From the NCBI RefSeq assembly GCF_011009015.1, contig NZ_CP048878.1, positions 5,052,354-5,116,353 on the forward strand: DNA of 64,000 nt, given 5' to 3'. This DNA is from Spartinivicinus ruber. Its GTDB lineage: Bacteria; Pseudomonadota; Gammaproteobacteria; Pseudomonadales; Zooshikellaceae. The translations under genes were made by a program, and so were the position numbers. How positions within the stretch are numbered: position 1 is the stretch's first letter; each line of letters begins with the position of its first letter. The notes beneath the pieces were generated by a model, which saw nothing but the letters and a program-made list of their open reading frames with translations, searched no databases and had not been told where the DNA came from. Shown in pieces: positions 30,658-39,101 of this stretch.

Positions 30658-31659
30658 ATGCCTAAACCAGCCCGTTCCACTAAACACTCCCTATTATCTC
30701 ACCAGCAGCGTGCTCACCTATTCATTCAGTTAAGTCGATTGGAACAATCTGGACTGTCGATGGAACACGCCATCAACCTACTTATCCAAGGTAATGATCA
30801 AGTAGCCCAGCGAGCAAGCCTTGCTTTGAAGGATATAAAACGTGGCCAACCATTATCCACTGCGGGTAAACGAGCTGGATTATTAACAGAAAGAGATGCT
30901 TATCTAATAGCTGTGGCAGAAGCTGGTGGCGTTCATACGGCGATATTTCGTCAATTAGCTGAAATATACCAAACCAGTGCCTCTCAACTTAAGCAAATCA
31001 AAAGCCGTTTAGTATTTCCTGTGATTATTTTAATTTGTGCCGTGTTTATTAGACAGTTTCCTGCTTTATTTCAAGGCAATATAACACTGTTTGCCTATAT
31101 TACCGGTAATTTATTATTGCTTGGTCAACTTGGAGCAATTGCCTACATTGGTTGGCGACTACCCTATTGGATTCGTCATGGATTTTTGGGGGCACTAAAA
31201 GGCGAATGGGACAAATTTACAATCCATTTCCCCTATTTTGGCAACTGGTATGAGAGAGTGCAAACTCGAGACTTTATTCAAGCCCTTGGTTTATTACTTC
31301 AAGCTGGGCTACCCATTATGGAAGCAGTGCCAAAGGCCTATCGCTTTATAGAAAACCAGATGCTGCGTCAACAATTTGAAGCTATTCAGCAATCACTGCA
31401 AGCAGGAAACAATTTCACTGAAGCATTTTCAAGCTTAGAAAACACAGCACCCACCATTGCTCAATTGATCTCAACAGGAGAGCATGCAGGAGACTTAAGT
31501 GGCATGCTGTTACATTGTGCTAAAATGGAAACTGAACAAATTCACTTATATACCAGTATGATAACCGAGTGGGTACCACGTCTAGTTTATGTATTAATTG
31601 CCGTATGGATGGCTTATAGTATTATCAAAGGTGGACTACCAATGACCACTGTGGCGTAG
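30658..31659 (+). CDS. Orphan type II secretion system F / PilC-like inner-membrane protein
   Basis: The 333-residue product has two T2SSF domains (about residues 20-130 and 200-320), each preceding or following transmembrane helices, and typical phrases such as LSTAGKRAGLLTE and LLQAGLPIMEAVPKA. GspF/PilC proteins form the inner-membrane platform of type II secretion and type IV pili. No ATPase, pseudopilin or secretin gene is nearby, so it is an orphan. The ATG at 30658 is preferred, but a TTG at 30637 is possible. Confidence 0.85.
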   Translation: MPKPARSTKHSLLSHQQRAHLFIQLSRLEQSGLSMEHAINLLIQGNDQVAQRASLALKDIKRGQPLSTAGKRAGLLTERDAYLIAVAEAGGVHTAIFRQLAEIYQTSASQLKQIKSRLVFPVIILICAVFIRQFPALFQGNITLFAYITGNLLLLGQLGAIAYIGWRLPYWIRHGFLGALKGEWDKFTIHFPYFGNWYERVQTRDFIQALGLLLQAGLPIMEAVPKAYRFIENQMLRQQFEAIQQSLQAGNNFTEAFSSLENTAPTIAQLISTGEHAGDLSGMLLHCAKMETEQIHLYTSMITEWVPRLVYVLIAVWMAYSIIKGGLPMTTVA

Positions 31660-32197
31660 TGAGCCCTATGAATAAAATAAGACTTATTAATATAAAATCA
31701 GCAAAAGCCATCAAAAAACCTACAACATAAAACCTGCCAACAAATGACAAGCTATATTTCTTTCATGTTATGCTTAACCATATTTACAATAATTTAAAAT
31801 CATTTATTTTCATTAACTATTTTAATTTCCCTAGCAAACCAAATTTTTTATTTCACAGCATTATTGGCTAATCTACTCATATTATACCTCCTCAAGATAA
31901 GCCCAATAATAAGAAAACATCCTCCTATAGATAACCCTAGTGTTAAAGGATTTATTTCAATAGTAGAAGCTTGCCATGCAATTAACATATAATCAGTACC
32001 ATTTGAGTGAGTAATGTTAGAACTAAGCCAGCAAAATACTGAAAATAGCGTAAAAATAAATTTTCACAACTCCCACTGGAGTACGGCTCAACAGATTTTA
32101 TAAATTGCTCCACATCTTCTTTGTGTTGTTGATTAATTTCATCGCCCGGAGGCCGTCCCTAAAAACCATTCACTTTGGTTAGATAATAACAAACAGG
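31660..32197. other. 538-base spacer with minus-strand gene remnants
   Basis: On the minus strand, a frame without a start codon runs from about 32159 to 31990 (ends in LTLLTQMVLIIC). A second frame (about 32060-31860) encodes an Ile/Leu-rich transmembrane segment with INPLTLGLSIGGCFLII and a basic end (LILRRYNMSRLANNAVK). The two overlap and read like one small membrane protein broken by a frameshift, or two tiny genes. No product can be named. Confidence 0.35.
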
Positions 32198-33334
32198 TTA
32201 ACGACCAATTCTAATAGCAAGCCGTCCCAACACACTAAACAACCATTCTCGGAAGCGTTTATGCCATGGTCTATCTAACCAGTTGGCAAAAGTATATTGC
32301 TTGCAGATATTGAAATCGTGCTCAAATAATAACTTAACGCCTTCAGCAAACGCCCCGGACTTAACTTCTTGGTTTGCATCTAAATTCCAACGTAAATTCC
32401 AATGGTCAAAGTTACAAGAGCCTATACTAACCCAATCATCAGCTAATACCATTTTAGCATGCAGACATCGGCTCTGATATTCATAAATCTTTACGCCATC
32501 ACGAAGCTGACGGTAATAATAGCGCTGGCCAGCATAACGTACCCAGCGATTATCAGTATATTTTCCAGATAACAGCAGTCGTACATCTACCCCCTTTCTA
32601 GCTGCTCGACGCAATACCCGCCTCACTTTATTAGAAGGTAAAAAATAAGGAGTAGCCAGCCAAACTCTATGTTGCGCTTTTTTGATTTGCTTGACTAATG
32701 ACCTGACAATATCTGCATCTATAAAATAGCTACCAAAACTCAACCTTGCCATAAAATGGGGAGCCACTTCATTTATATTGACTGTCGGCTGGCTTAACTC
32801 AATCGGCAATTCACTGCATCTCACCCATGTCTGTTTAAATAGTGTTAGCCAGTCCGCCACTACTTGCCCCGAAACCGCTAGCATCACCTCATGCCAGGTA
32901 GCCTTCCTCGTAATAGGGTTGTAAAAAACATCAGTAATGCCTAAACCGCCTATATAGGCCAGTTCACCATCAACTAAAATAAGCTTGCGATGATTACGGT
33001 TAAAGTTATCCGTCAGTCGCTGTTTTTTTAGACTTAATGGATTATACAATGTAAGTTGTACACCAAGTTTAAGTAGTCGTTGCCGGTCTTTTGCTGTTAA
33101 CCCCAAACTACCAAAGTCATCAATCAAGCAAAATACTTTTACCTTCCTATCAGTCACTTCAGTCAGCACATCATATAGCGCTTCAAATAGTAGACCAGAA
33201 GTCATCAAGTACATTTCAATAATGACATATTCTTTAGCTTTAAGAATCGACGAAAAAATGTGCGGGAAAAACTCATTGCCATCAACGAGTAACTCTATAT
33301 AGTTTGCAGTTCGCCAAGGGTAGTATTTAGTCAC
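32198..33334 (-). CDS. Phospholipase D-family protein, cardiolipin synthase-like
   Basis: The 378-residue product has two HKD motifs: HRKLILVDGELAYIGG and HAKMVLADDWVSIGSCNFD. That spacing and length fit the short, ClsB-like cardiolipin synthases that lack N-terminal membrane helices. The reaction would be transfer of a phosphatidyl group to phosphatidylglycerol or a similar acceptor. The start codon is GTG with a weak ribosome site. Downstream is the remnant-bearing spacer. Confidence 0.87.
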   Translation of the reverse strand: MTKYYPWRTANYIELLVDGNEFFPHIFSSILKAKEYVIIEMYLMTSGLLFEALYDVLTEVTDRKVKVFCLIDDFGSLGLTAKDRQRLLKLGVQLTLYNPLSLKKQRLTDNFNRNHRKLILVDGELAYIGGLGITDVFYNPITRKATWHEVMLAVSGQVVADWLTLFKQTWVRCSELPIELSQPTVNINEVAPHFMARLSFGSYFIDADIVRSLVKQIKKAQHRVWLATPYFLPSNKVRRVLRRAARKGVDVRLLLSGKYTDNRWVRYAGQRYYYRQLRDGVKIYEYQSRCLHAKMVLADDWVSIGSCNFDHWNLRWNLDANQEVKSGAFAEGVKLLFEHDFNICKQYTFANWLDRPWHKRFREWLFSVLGRLAIRIGR

Positions 33335-33679
33335 TTTGTATTCATTAAATAAAGTTCAGCACCCCATTGCTAATTCAGCCTATGCTCAGCAACCAAGGCT
33401 CGATCAAGTAACAAGTGATGTTTATCATGCCCTAAATACTCATAGGCAGCAAACCCATGCTATCACAGCAACTGGTTTCATTTATGTCAAACTTAACTTA
33501 GCCCAATGGATATAAAATCAATCTACATATAAATATAGCCCTTAATATAATTTATCTTGTTTTATTATACATCGTTCTATTTTTAGATCCGCAGTGTAAA
33601 AGACAATAAAGCCAAGTAAATAGCTTATAATTGACTATTGAAAGAAAGTAAGAAAGCAGAATGAGAGTAATAAAAACTA
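33335..33679. other. Spacer between cardiolipin synthase-like gene and ohrR; possible 59-codon ORF
   Basis: A plus-strand frame opens at TTG 33336 and closes at TAA 33513-33515 (59 residues, including QPRLDQVTSDVYHALN and ATGFIYVKLNLAQWI). It has no ribosome site and no recognised family, and may be a remnant or chance frame. The rest of the spacer is AT-rich and unremarkable. Confidence 0.25.
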
Positions 33680-34102
33680 CTATTCAAGTGTCGTGATAAG
33701 TTGTTGGCAGAGTTCAATTTGCTCCCTGGCTTGTTGCTCAGTTAACCCCGTCGCACAAAACACCTTTTGTGCAATCTCTCCCCCTTGTTTAGATAAGCTA
33801 CGGCCTGCTTCAGTTAAAACAATCGATTTTTGGCGATCATTCCCAGGCTCAGCTTGACGTTCAACCAATGCTTTTTGCTCTAAACGTTTAAGCAATGGAG
33901 TCATTGTTGGCTTTGTTAAGCCTGTTTTTGCCGCCAGCTGGCTAATGGAAATACCTTCATTTTCCCATAAGGCCATTAACACCACGAATTGAGGATAGGT
34001 TAAATCCAATGGTTTCAATAATGGCTGATAATAGCGTGTGACCGCATTAGACGCGGCGTATAGTGCAAAACATAGCTGATCATTTAACTTGGGAGCAGAC
34101 AC
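33680..34102 (-). CDS. ohrR: MarR-family organic peroxide sensor OhrR
   Basis: The 140-residue product matches OhrR closely: QLCFALYAASNAVTRYY places the peroxide-sensing Cys at residue 11. This is followed by PLDLTYPQFVVLMALWE and the winged helix (ISISQLAAKTGLTKPTMTPL). OhrR represses until organic hydroperoxide oxidises the cysteine. Here it is divergent not from ohr but from a heme-protein gene, with two 18-bp palindromes in the shared spacer that are its likely operators. Confidence 0.9.
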   Translation of the reverse strand: MSAPKLNDQLCFALYAASNAVTRYYQPLLKPLDLTYPQFVVLMALWENEGISISQLAAKTGLTKPTMTPLLKRLEQKALVERQAEPGNDRQKSIVLTEAGRSLSKQGGEIAQKVFCATGLTEQQAREQIELCQQLITTLE

Positions 34103-34132
34103 ATTAAAACCTTAACTCAATTCGTTACCACA

Positions 34133-34150
34133 TAGTTTGCACACAAACTA
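34133..34150. promoter_or_regulatory. Candidate OhrR operator 1
   Basis: TAGTTTG (34133-34139), CACA spacer, CAAACTA (34144-34150): a perfect 7-4-7 inverted repeat. It ends two bases upstream of the -35 box of the heme-protein promoter and 30 bases from the ohrR start, where it could control both directions. Confidence 0.7.
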
Positions 34151-34151
34151 A

Positions 34152-34180
34152 TTGACAAGCAACTTCTCCAGCCATATTAT
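34152..34180 (+). promoter_or_regulatory. Sigma-70-type promoter for the heme-protein gene
   Basis: TTGACA (34152-34157), a 17-base spacer and TATTAT (34175-34180) form a near-consensus promoter. The two candidate OhrR palindromes bracket it. Confidence 0.7.
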
Positions 34181-34191
34181 TAGTCCACGAA

Positions 34192-34209
34192 TAGTTCGCA
34201 TGCAAACAA
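34192..34209. promoter_or_regulatory. Candidate OhrR operator 2
   Basis: TAGTTCG, CATG spacer, CAAACAA (34192-34209): same 7-4-7 layout as operator 1 with two arm mismatches. It lies just downstream of the -10, around the expected transcription start, so a bound repressor would block initiation. Centre-to-centre distance to operator 1 is 59 bases. Confidence 0.6.
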
Positions 34210-34254
34210 AAATTCACATAATCTATGCGTGAATATCCCTATGAGGAATAAACC

Positions 34255-34491
34255 ATGTCAGTATACGATGAAATTTTACCTTCACTGATAACCACCACCC
34301 CCGCAGAAGGCAGAGAATTAGCTATAAAAATTGCGCGAAAAACGATTGCAGCCATTCAACCCGACGCAAATATTCGAGCTAAATTAAGGCCAGACTATGC
34401 AGAAGATAGCTCCAAACTAATGAAAGCAGGTCAAATAGTCGCTATTGAATTTCAAACTATAGCAGCGGCTAATAATTATTGGCGAAAATAA
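34255..34491 (+). CDS. Hexameric tyrosine-coordinated heme protein (HTHP) family
   Basis: The 78-residue product has the HTHP family core: SLITTTPAEGRELAIKIAR, KLRPDYAEDSSKLM and VAIEFQTIAAANNYWR. The described family member (from Silicibacter) is a small homohexamer that binds one heme per subunit through a tyrosine and shows peroxidase and weak catalase activity. The Tyr in RPDYAED is a candidate ligand. The gene has a good ribosome site (TATGAGGAATAA), a consensus promoter and two OhrR-like palindromes, so it is probably induced by organic peroxide. Confidence 0.85.
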   Translation: MSVYDEILPSLITTTPAEGRELAIKIARKTIAAIQPDANIRAKLRPDYAEDSSKLMKAGQIVAIEFQTIAAANNYWRK

Positions 34492-35042
34492 CCATTAGTG
34501 TCTGTTAACACTATTTAGATCACCACTGCTGTAAACTATTTTTTGCCCAATGAGGCACAAGGAATGCCGTGTAGTCATTCTACATAAATGACTTGTAACA
34601 ACCACTGCGTGGAGAAATGGGTTAATAGGCCCTAGTATTCAATTTTTAAAATTTAGTTGTTTAGTGGAATATTCATGTAGGAGTCCCTGTTTTAACTAAT
34701 ACCTCCTTTACTCTCCTCGGAGGACAAAAATATTTTTATGTCCTCCCTCTTTTTTCTTTCCATATCAGCAAATGAAATGTTATTTGCAACTTTGAATAGC
34801 CACTTACCTTGTTCATAAGATACATCCATATTATGTGCATTCTTAAGAATATTTATTAATAAATGTTAATTTTTTACTTTAAGCAATTTTAAATTGCTTA
34901 TTAATACTCCATCGTATTGGAAATCATGTCGTATTATTTTGCCTTATATACGGTGTATTTTAATTACATCAATCAAAATTGACTGTTCATTGAGGTATAG
35001 GCTAGATTTCACTCTAAAAGATTACTCTGAAAAGGGTTTGTA
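34492..35042. ncRNA. Structured 551-base spacer, candidate small RNA or long 3' UTR
   Basis: No ORF. Hairpins occur at 34497-34512 (AGTGT/ACACT), 34573-34593 (AGTCATT/AATGACT) and 34602-34612 (CCAC/GTGG), and the block ends in the strong terminator at 34719-34755. The interval from about 34500 to 34755 could be a small RNA or the 3' end of the heme-protein transcript. A further palindrome lies at 34881-34899. No known RNA family recognised. Confidence 0.35.
34719..34755 (+). terminator. Strong Rho-independent terminator
   Basis: GGAGGAC (34719-34725) and GTCCTCC (34740-34746) form the base stem. The loop adds AAAAA/TTTTT pairing, and six T residues follow (34750-34755). It sits 230 bases after the heme-protein gene. 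Confidence 0.75.
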
Positions 35043-35672
35043 ATGAAAATATACGAACAGCCTACTGCTCCAAGCGCCCTTAGGGTTAGCTTATTCCTGG
35101 CAGAAATGGGCATCCACGTAGAACGGGTGAATGTTGATATCCGTGGAGGAGAAAACTTAAATGAATCATTTCAAGCCAAAAGTTTGAATAACAAAATTCC
35201 TGTACTAGAGCTTGATGATGGCACCACCCTTTGTGAAAGTATTGCGATTTGCCGCTACTTTGCAGAGCAATACCCTGCTACCCCTTCATTGTTTGGCGAT
35301 ACTCCATTAGAACGCGCCCAAGTGGAAATGTGGCAGCGTATTGTTGAGTTACAAGGACTACTGGTCGGTTTTCAAGCATTTAGAAATATTACTGGGGTTT
35401 ACAAAGATCGTGAAAACTGTGTAGAGGCATGGGGAAATGAGTCTAAAGACCGGTTAATTAATTTCCTACCTACCCTCAACCGACAACTTGAAAACTGTCC
35501 ATATATAGCAGGTGAAAAATATTCCATCGCTGATATTACCACTTATGTCTTAGTTAAGTTCATGGCTTATTTGGATATTCGCCTTGATGACACCCTACCT
35601 AACATACAAAGCTGGTATACCAGAGTAAGTGAGCACCCAGCGATTCAAGCCGTTTTAGGAGAACAAACATGA
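35043..35672 (+). CDS. Glutathione S-transferase family protein
   Basis: The 209-residue product has an N-terminal thioredoxin-like domain ([40 protein letters not shown]) with the glutathione-binding cis-Pro and Glu-Ser. An all-helical C-terminal domain has the N-capping box ADITTYV. The substrate cannot be inferred. It overlaps the second transferase gene by 4 bases (ATGA), so the two are translationally coupled. Confidence 0.88.
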   Translation: MKIYEQPTAPSALRVSLFLAEMGIHVERVNVDIRGGENLNESFQAKSLNNKIPVLELDDGTTLCESIAICRYFAEQYPATPSLFGDTPLERAQVEMWQRIVELQGLLVGFQAFRNITGVYKDRENCVEAWGNESKDRLINFLPTLNRQLENCPYIAGEKYSIADITTYVLVKFMAYLDIRLDDTLPNIQSWYTRVSEHPAIQAVLGEQT

Positions 35673-36337
35673 TTGAACTGTATACTGCTGCCACTCCTAA
35701 TGGCCATAAAATATCGATTGCCCTGGAAGAACTAGGCTTAAACTATCAAGTCCATCATTTAGACTTATCAGCAGGAGACCAAAAGCAACCTGATTATTTA
35801 GCCATTAACCCTAATGGAAGAATTCCTGCCATTATTGACCGTGATAATAACAACTTTATTGTGTTTGAGTCTGGCGCCATACTCATTTATTTAGCTGAAA
35901 AAACTGGGAAATTATTGCCCAAAGATCCCTACAAGCGCTCACAAACAATTCAGTGGTTAATGTTCCAAATGGGTGGTGTTGGTCCTATGATGGGACAAGC
36001 CAATGTATTTTACCGTTATTTTCCTGAGAAAATTCCAGCAGCAATTGAGCGTTATCAACATGAAGGACGTCGTTTATTTGAAGTAATGGACAAACAATTG
36101 ATAACCAATCAATATCTTGCAGGAGATGAATACACCATTGCCGACATTGCCACCTGGCCATGGGTCCGCAATTATGAGTGGAGTGGTATTGATATTGCCG
36201 GCTTAAATCATTTACAACAATGGATCAACTTAATTGGCGAACGCCAAACAGTACAAAAAGGGATTGCTATCCCCCCCTCATCAGAAGCATCAGATGAAGA
36301 GAAAGCTCAGCAAATAAGCAAAATAGTGACAAGGTAA
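35669..36337 (+). CDS. yfcG: Nu-class glutathione transferase, YfcG/YghU-like disulfide-bond reductase
   Basis: The 222-residue product follows E. coli YfcG almost throughout: [65 protein letters not shown] and ADIATWPWV. Nu-class enzymes bind two glutathiones and reduce disulfides rather than conjugating electrophiles, using the TPN(G) motif near the N-terminus. It is paired with the transferase upstream and ends before a bidirectional terminator. Situated in a redox-stress region. Confidence 0.88.
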   Translation: MIELYTAATPNGHKISIALEELGLNYQVHHLDLSAGDQKQPDYLAINPNGRIPAIIDRDNNNFIVFESGAILIYLAEKTGKLLPKDPYKRSQTIQWLMFQMGGVGPMMGQANVFYRYFPEKIPAAIERYQHEGRRLFEVMDKQLITNQYLAGDEYTIADIATWPWVRNYEWSGIDIAGLNHLQQWINLIGERQTVQKGIAIPPSSEASDEEKAQQISKIVTR

Positions 36338-36374
36338 ACTTACTAACAAGCACTATTATCAACGAAGTAACAAT

Positions 36375-36405
36375 AAAAAAGACCATTTGATTAAAGGTCT
36401 TTTTT
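36375..36405. terminator. Bidirectional terminator between transferase and STAS genes
   Basis: AAAAAAGACC (36375-36384) and GGTCTTTTTT (36396-36405) form a perfect 10-bp stem whose A- and T-tracts serve both strands. The flanking genes converge on it. Confidence 0.8.
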
Positions 36406-36431
36406 ATTACAATGAATTAGCAGAAATATGA

Positions 36432-36728
36432 CTAAGCAGTAGCCGCAGATTCGATAAAATACCGCTCATCCAACCCAGTTGGGCTAAACAGTTTCTTAAT
36501 AAAGTCACTACCATTAGCAAACCGAAGCGTACCTACTTTCTGTATATTGATGAATAGCCCTAAAGCACAACTGCTGATATATTCAGTTTTTTCTAAATTT
36601 ACAATCAATTGCTTAGACGAATCTCTATTGCAATAGGCATCTACGAAGGCAGCAACATCGCTACTTTTAAAAGTTTTACCTAAATGAATGACAACTTCAT
36701 CATTCGTTTCAGTAGTCATAATAGCCAT
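36432..36728 (-). CDS. STAS-domain protein (anti-sigma factor antagonist-like)
   Basis: The 98-residue protein is a single STAS domain: VVIHLGKTFKSSDVAAFVDA, QLIVNLEKTEYISSCALGLF. The Ser-Ser in YISSCALG is at the position where such proteins are usually phosphorylated, though Cys-Ala replaces the common Gly. AGGAGAGG lies about ten bases before the ATG at 36728; an upstream in-frame ATG at 36773 is less likely. No anti-sigma kinase or phosphatase is adjacent. Confidence 0.8.
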   Translation of the reverse strand: MAIMTTETNDEVVIHLGKTFKSSDVAAFVDAYCNRDSSKQLIVNLEKTEYISSCALGLFINIQKVGTLRFANGSDFIKKLFSPTGLDERYFIESAATA

Positions 36729-36773
36729 AACATCAACCTCTCCTGAATAACTGCCTGCTGCTTCCATGAACAA

Positions 36774-37133
36774 TCACTTCGCTATTCAAACAGGCGGATG
36801 AATAATAAACACATGTAGAAATATAATTTTGTTTTAATTCACATTTTGCTTAATCATGCGATCAAAAAAAACAAAGGCATAGTAAAGTCACACAATATTT
36901 GTGATTAAAATCACGTTTTTTAATATATATCCGCTCGCACCGCCCCATTAGTAACTCTAGAATAGAGACATTTTACCCTTTTCTCCTAGGGCCTTATGCC
37001 TGGACAGTTGTACAGAATATAATCTTGTCTAAAAAATAAGCTATGGCTGTTTTAATCAAAGCATGTGATTACACGCCTTGATTATATTAATTATTAAGAA
37101 GTTAAAAGCATATCTCAGGGCAACTCTACTATT
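36774..37133. other. Spacer between STAS and tpx genes
   Basis: A 360-base spacer with no ORF that I can support. Apart from the CRP-like site at 36900-36915 I see no clear promoter pair. It should contain the STAS promoter and any terminator of tpx. Confidence 0.4.
36900..36915. promoter_or_regulatory. CRP-like binding site
   Basis: TGTGA (36900-36904), six bases, TCACG (36911-36915): one mismatch from the CRP consensus half-sites. It lies about 170 bases upstream of the STAS gene start and 230 bases beyond the tpx stop, so the regulated gene would be the STAS protein. Confidence 0.45.
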
Positions 37134-37631
37134 TTACAAAGCATCCAATGCTGCCTGATAGTTTGGCTCTTCAGTAATTTCTTTAACCAATTCACTATGA
37201 ACCACTTTGCCTTGCTCATCCAAACAAATGACTGCCCTAGCAGCTAAACCTCGTAAAGGACCTTCATTAATATTCACTCCATAAGACTCAGTAAATTCAG
37301 GGGTACGGAAAAATGATGCAGTTACCACCCCATTAATTCCTTCAACTTCACAAAACCGCCCAGCAGCAAAAGGCAAGTCAGCTGAAATACAAATAACAGC
37401 GGTGTTTTCTTTTGCCGCTGCCTTCTGATTAAAAGCTCTAACACTGGCAGCACATACAGGCGTATCAATACTAGGAAAAATATTAAGCACAACTTTTTTG
37501 CCAGCAAAGGCGCCTAATTTAATATCCGACAAGTCAGCACCACACAAACTAAATGAGTTTGCTTTTTCACCAACTGTAGGAAATTTACCAGAAACGCTGA
37601 CTGGATTACCTTGAAATGTAACAGTAGACAT
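37134..37631 (-). CDS. tpx: Thiol peroxidase Tpx
   Basis: The 165-residue atypical 2-Cys peroxiredoxin has the peroxidatic Cys60 in [15 protein letters not shown] and the resolving Cys94 in GRFCEVEGI, both at the positions of E. coli Tpx. It reduces hydroperoxides, preferring alkyl peroxides, using thioredoxin. It is monocistronic and divergent from a thioredoxin-like gene. The nearby OhrR/HTHP and glutathione transferase genes make this a peroxide-defence neighbourhood. Confidence 0.96.
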   Translation of the reverse strand: MSTVTFQGNPVSVSGKFPTVGEKANSFSLCGADLSDIKLGAFAGKKVVLNIFPSIDTPVCAASVRAFNQKAAAKENTAVICISADLPFAAGRFCEVEGINGVVTASFFRTPEFTESYGVNINEGPLRGLAARAVICLDEQGKVVHSELVKEITEEPNYQAALDAL

Positions 37632-37771
37632 AATTAATACCTATTTGTCATTGAAAAAATGAAAAACCATTTTACTTATAAAATTAGGCAACAAGAAGCA
37701 ACTAATTTATACTCTCAGCAACATATACAACACGTTTTTAAGTGGATTCTAGCTTATCAAGGAGGCTAAAT

Positions 37772-38332
37772 ATGGCCCTAACACCATCAAACATGATGCC
37801 ATTAGGCACAATAGCACCTGACTTCACCTTACCTGATACTATTTCAGATAAAAAGTACTCATTGGCAGACTTGAAAGGTCCTAAAGGTTTATTGATCACT
37901 TTTATTTGTAATCATTGTCCATTTGTTATTCACATTATCGACCAATACACCCAACTGCTAAATGAATTTTCAGAACAAGGGATTGGTTGTGTAGCAATCA
38001 GTGCTAATGACGTGATTAGCCATCCAGATGACCACCCAGAAAAAATGAAAATAATGGCACAAAAACAAGGCTTTAAATTCCCTTATCTTTATGATGAAAC
38101 CCAAGTAGTTGCAAAAGCTTATGAAGCAGCGTGCACGCCTGACTTTTTATTATTTGATAGCCAATTAAAGTGTGTTTATCGTGGCCAATTTGATGAAGCC
38201 AAACCAAGCAACAATAAACCTGTAACAGGCAAAGATCTACGACAAGCTCTTACCAGTCTAGTTGCAGGACAACCCATTTCAACAAAACAAGTGCCAAGTA
38301 TGGGTTGTAATATTAAGTGGAAACATGCCTAA
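37772..38332 (+). CDS. Thioredoxin-like (AhpC/TSA-fold) protein
   Basis: The 186-residue protein has the redoxin fold: LGTIAPDFTLPD and a CNHC redox motif in ITFICNHCPFVIHI, followed by GIGCVAISANDV and CTPDFLLFD. The NHCPFV form is typical of the thioredoxin-family peroxiredoxin-like group with no signal peptide. The strong AAGGAGG seven bases before the ATG at 37772 fixes the start. Divergent from tpx; may be a reductant or oxidoreductase in the same response. Confidence 0.85.
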   Translation: MALTPSNMMPLGTIAPDFTLPDTISDKKYSLADLKGPKGLLITFICNHCPFVIHIIDQYTQLLNEFSEQGIGCVAISANDVISHPDDHPEKMKIMAQKQGFKFPYLYDETQVVAKAYEAACTPDFLLFDSQLKCVYRGQFDEAKPSNNKPVTGKDLRQALTSLVAGQPISTKQVPSMGCNIKWKHA

Positions 38333-38456
38333 AACTGACGGCTAGATATACAACAGCTAGCCGTCGAGCATCAAAGCCCCATGAGCCTATACATAATAGG
38401 TGATTAGGGTAAGAGGTGAAGACAACAAGCCATAAAAATCATTCGTGAAGAGTATG

Positions 38457-38915
38457 CTATTTGGCTGCTTTATTTGCTACTCCTGCTAATAAGCCTTGAA
38501 TTTTACTAATCAAAGCATCACAACCTTTCATTTGATGGCGTTTAACCAAATATTCTGGGTTATTGTAAGTAATCATTGTTTTGCCAGCTTTGTTTTGATA
38601 CACCAGATATTTTTGTGGTAAGTCGATAGCAGTCGTGTGTGCACACTGCATTAACTTAGTACCTACATTAGGGTTACCAAAGATCACAAGCTTGGTTGGT
38701 GGTAACTCCAGGCCCACTTTTTTAGCATTATCTCTATGGTCGATAACAGTAAAAACCCTTACGCCTTTATCTTTCAGGTTGTTAAGTTCTTTTACTAAGT
38801 TGTCAGTTGTACGGTCCACATTATGAATAGACGAAATCTGTTCAAGACCATCAGCCCAAATACTGGCAGACATAGCCATACAAAGCAGGGTAAATAGTAG
38901 TTGCTTGGCTTTCAT
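38457..38915 (-). CDS. DUF302-domain protein, secreted
   Basis: The 152-residue product has a cleaved signal peptide (KQLLFTLLCMAMSASIWA) and a DUF302 domain: LVKELNNLKDKGVRVFTVID, LPPTKLVIFGNPNVGTKLM, DLPQKYLVY. DUF302 proteins often bind in the periplasm and sometimes contain metal or thiol groups; two Cys remain here (QCAHT and KGCDA). Function unknown. The start is preceded by AAGGAGT. Confidence 0.85.
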   Translation of the reverse strand: MKAKQLLFTLLCMAMSASIWADGLEQISSIHNVDRTTDNLVKELNNLKDKGVRVFTVIDHRDNAKKVGLELPPTKLVIFGNPNVGTKLMQCAHTTAIDLPQKYLVYQNKAGKTMITYNNPEYLVKRHQMKGCDALISKIQGLLAGVANKAAK

Positions 38916-39101
38916 TGCAGTTACTCCTTATGTTGTTATTCAGCTCTTATAATAGACACTATTAACAGGCTAATCCTTCCAGGCAATTTAAATTTTAGGG
39001 AAGTAGCTAACAATTTATTTTTCACCCTGCCCTCTCGCCTTGGAGATTAGAATTTACGTATAATCCCACCATAAATAACAAAAAAACTAAGGAAGTGACT
39101 G

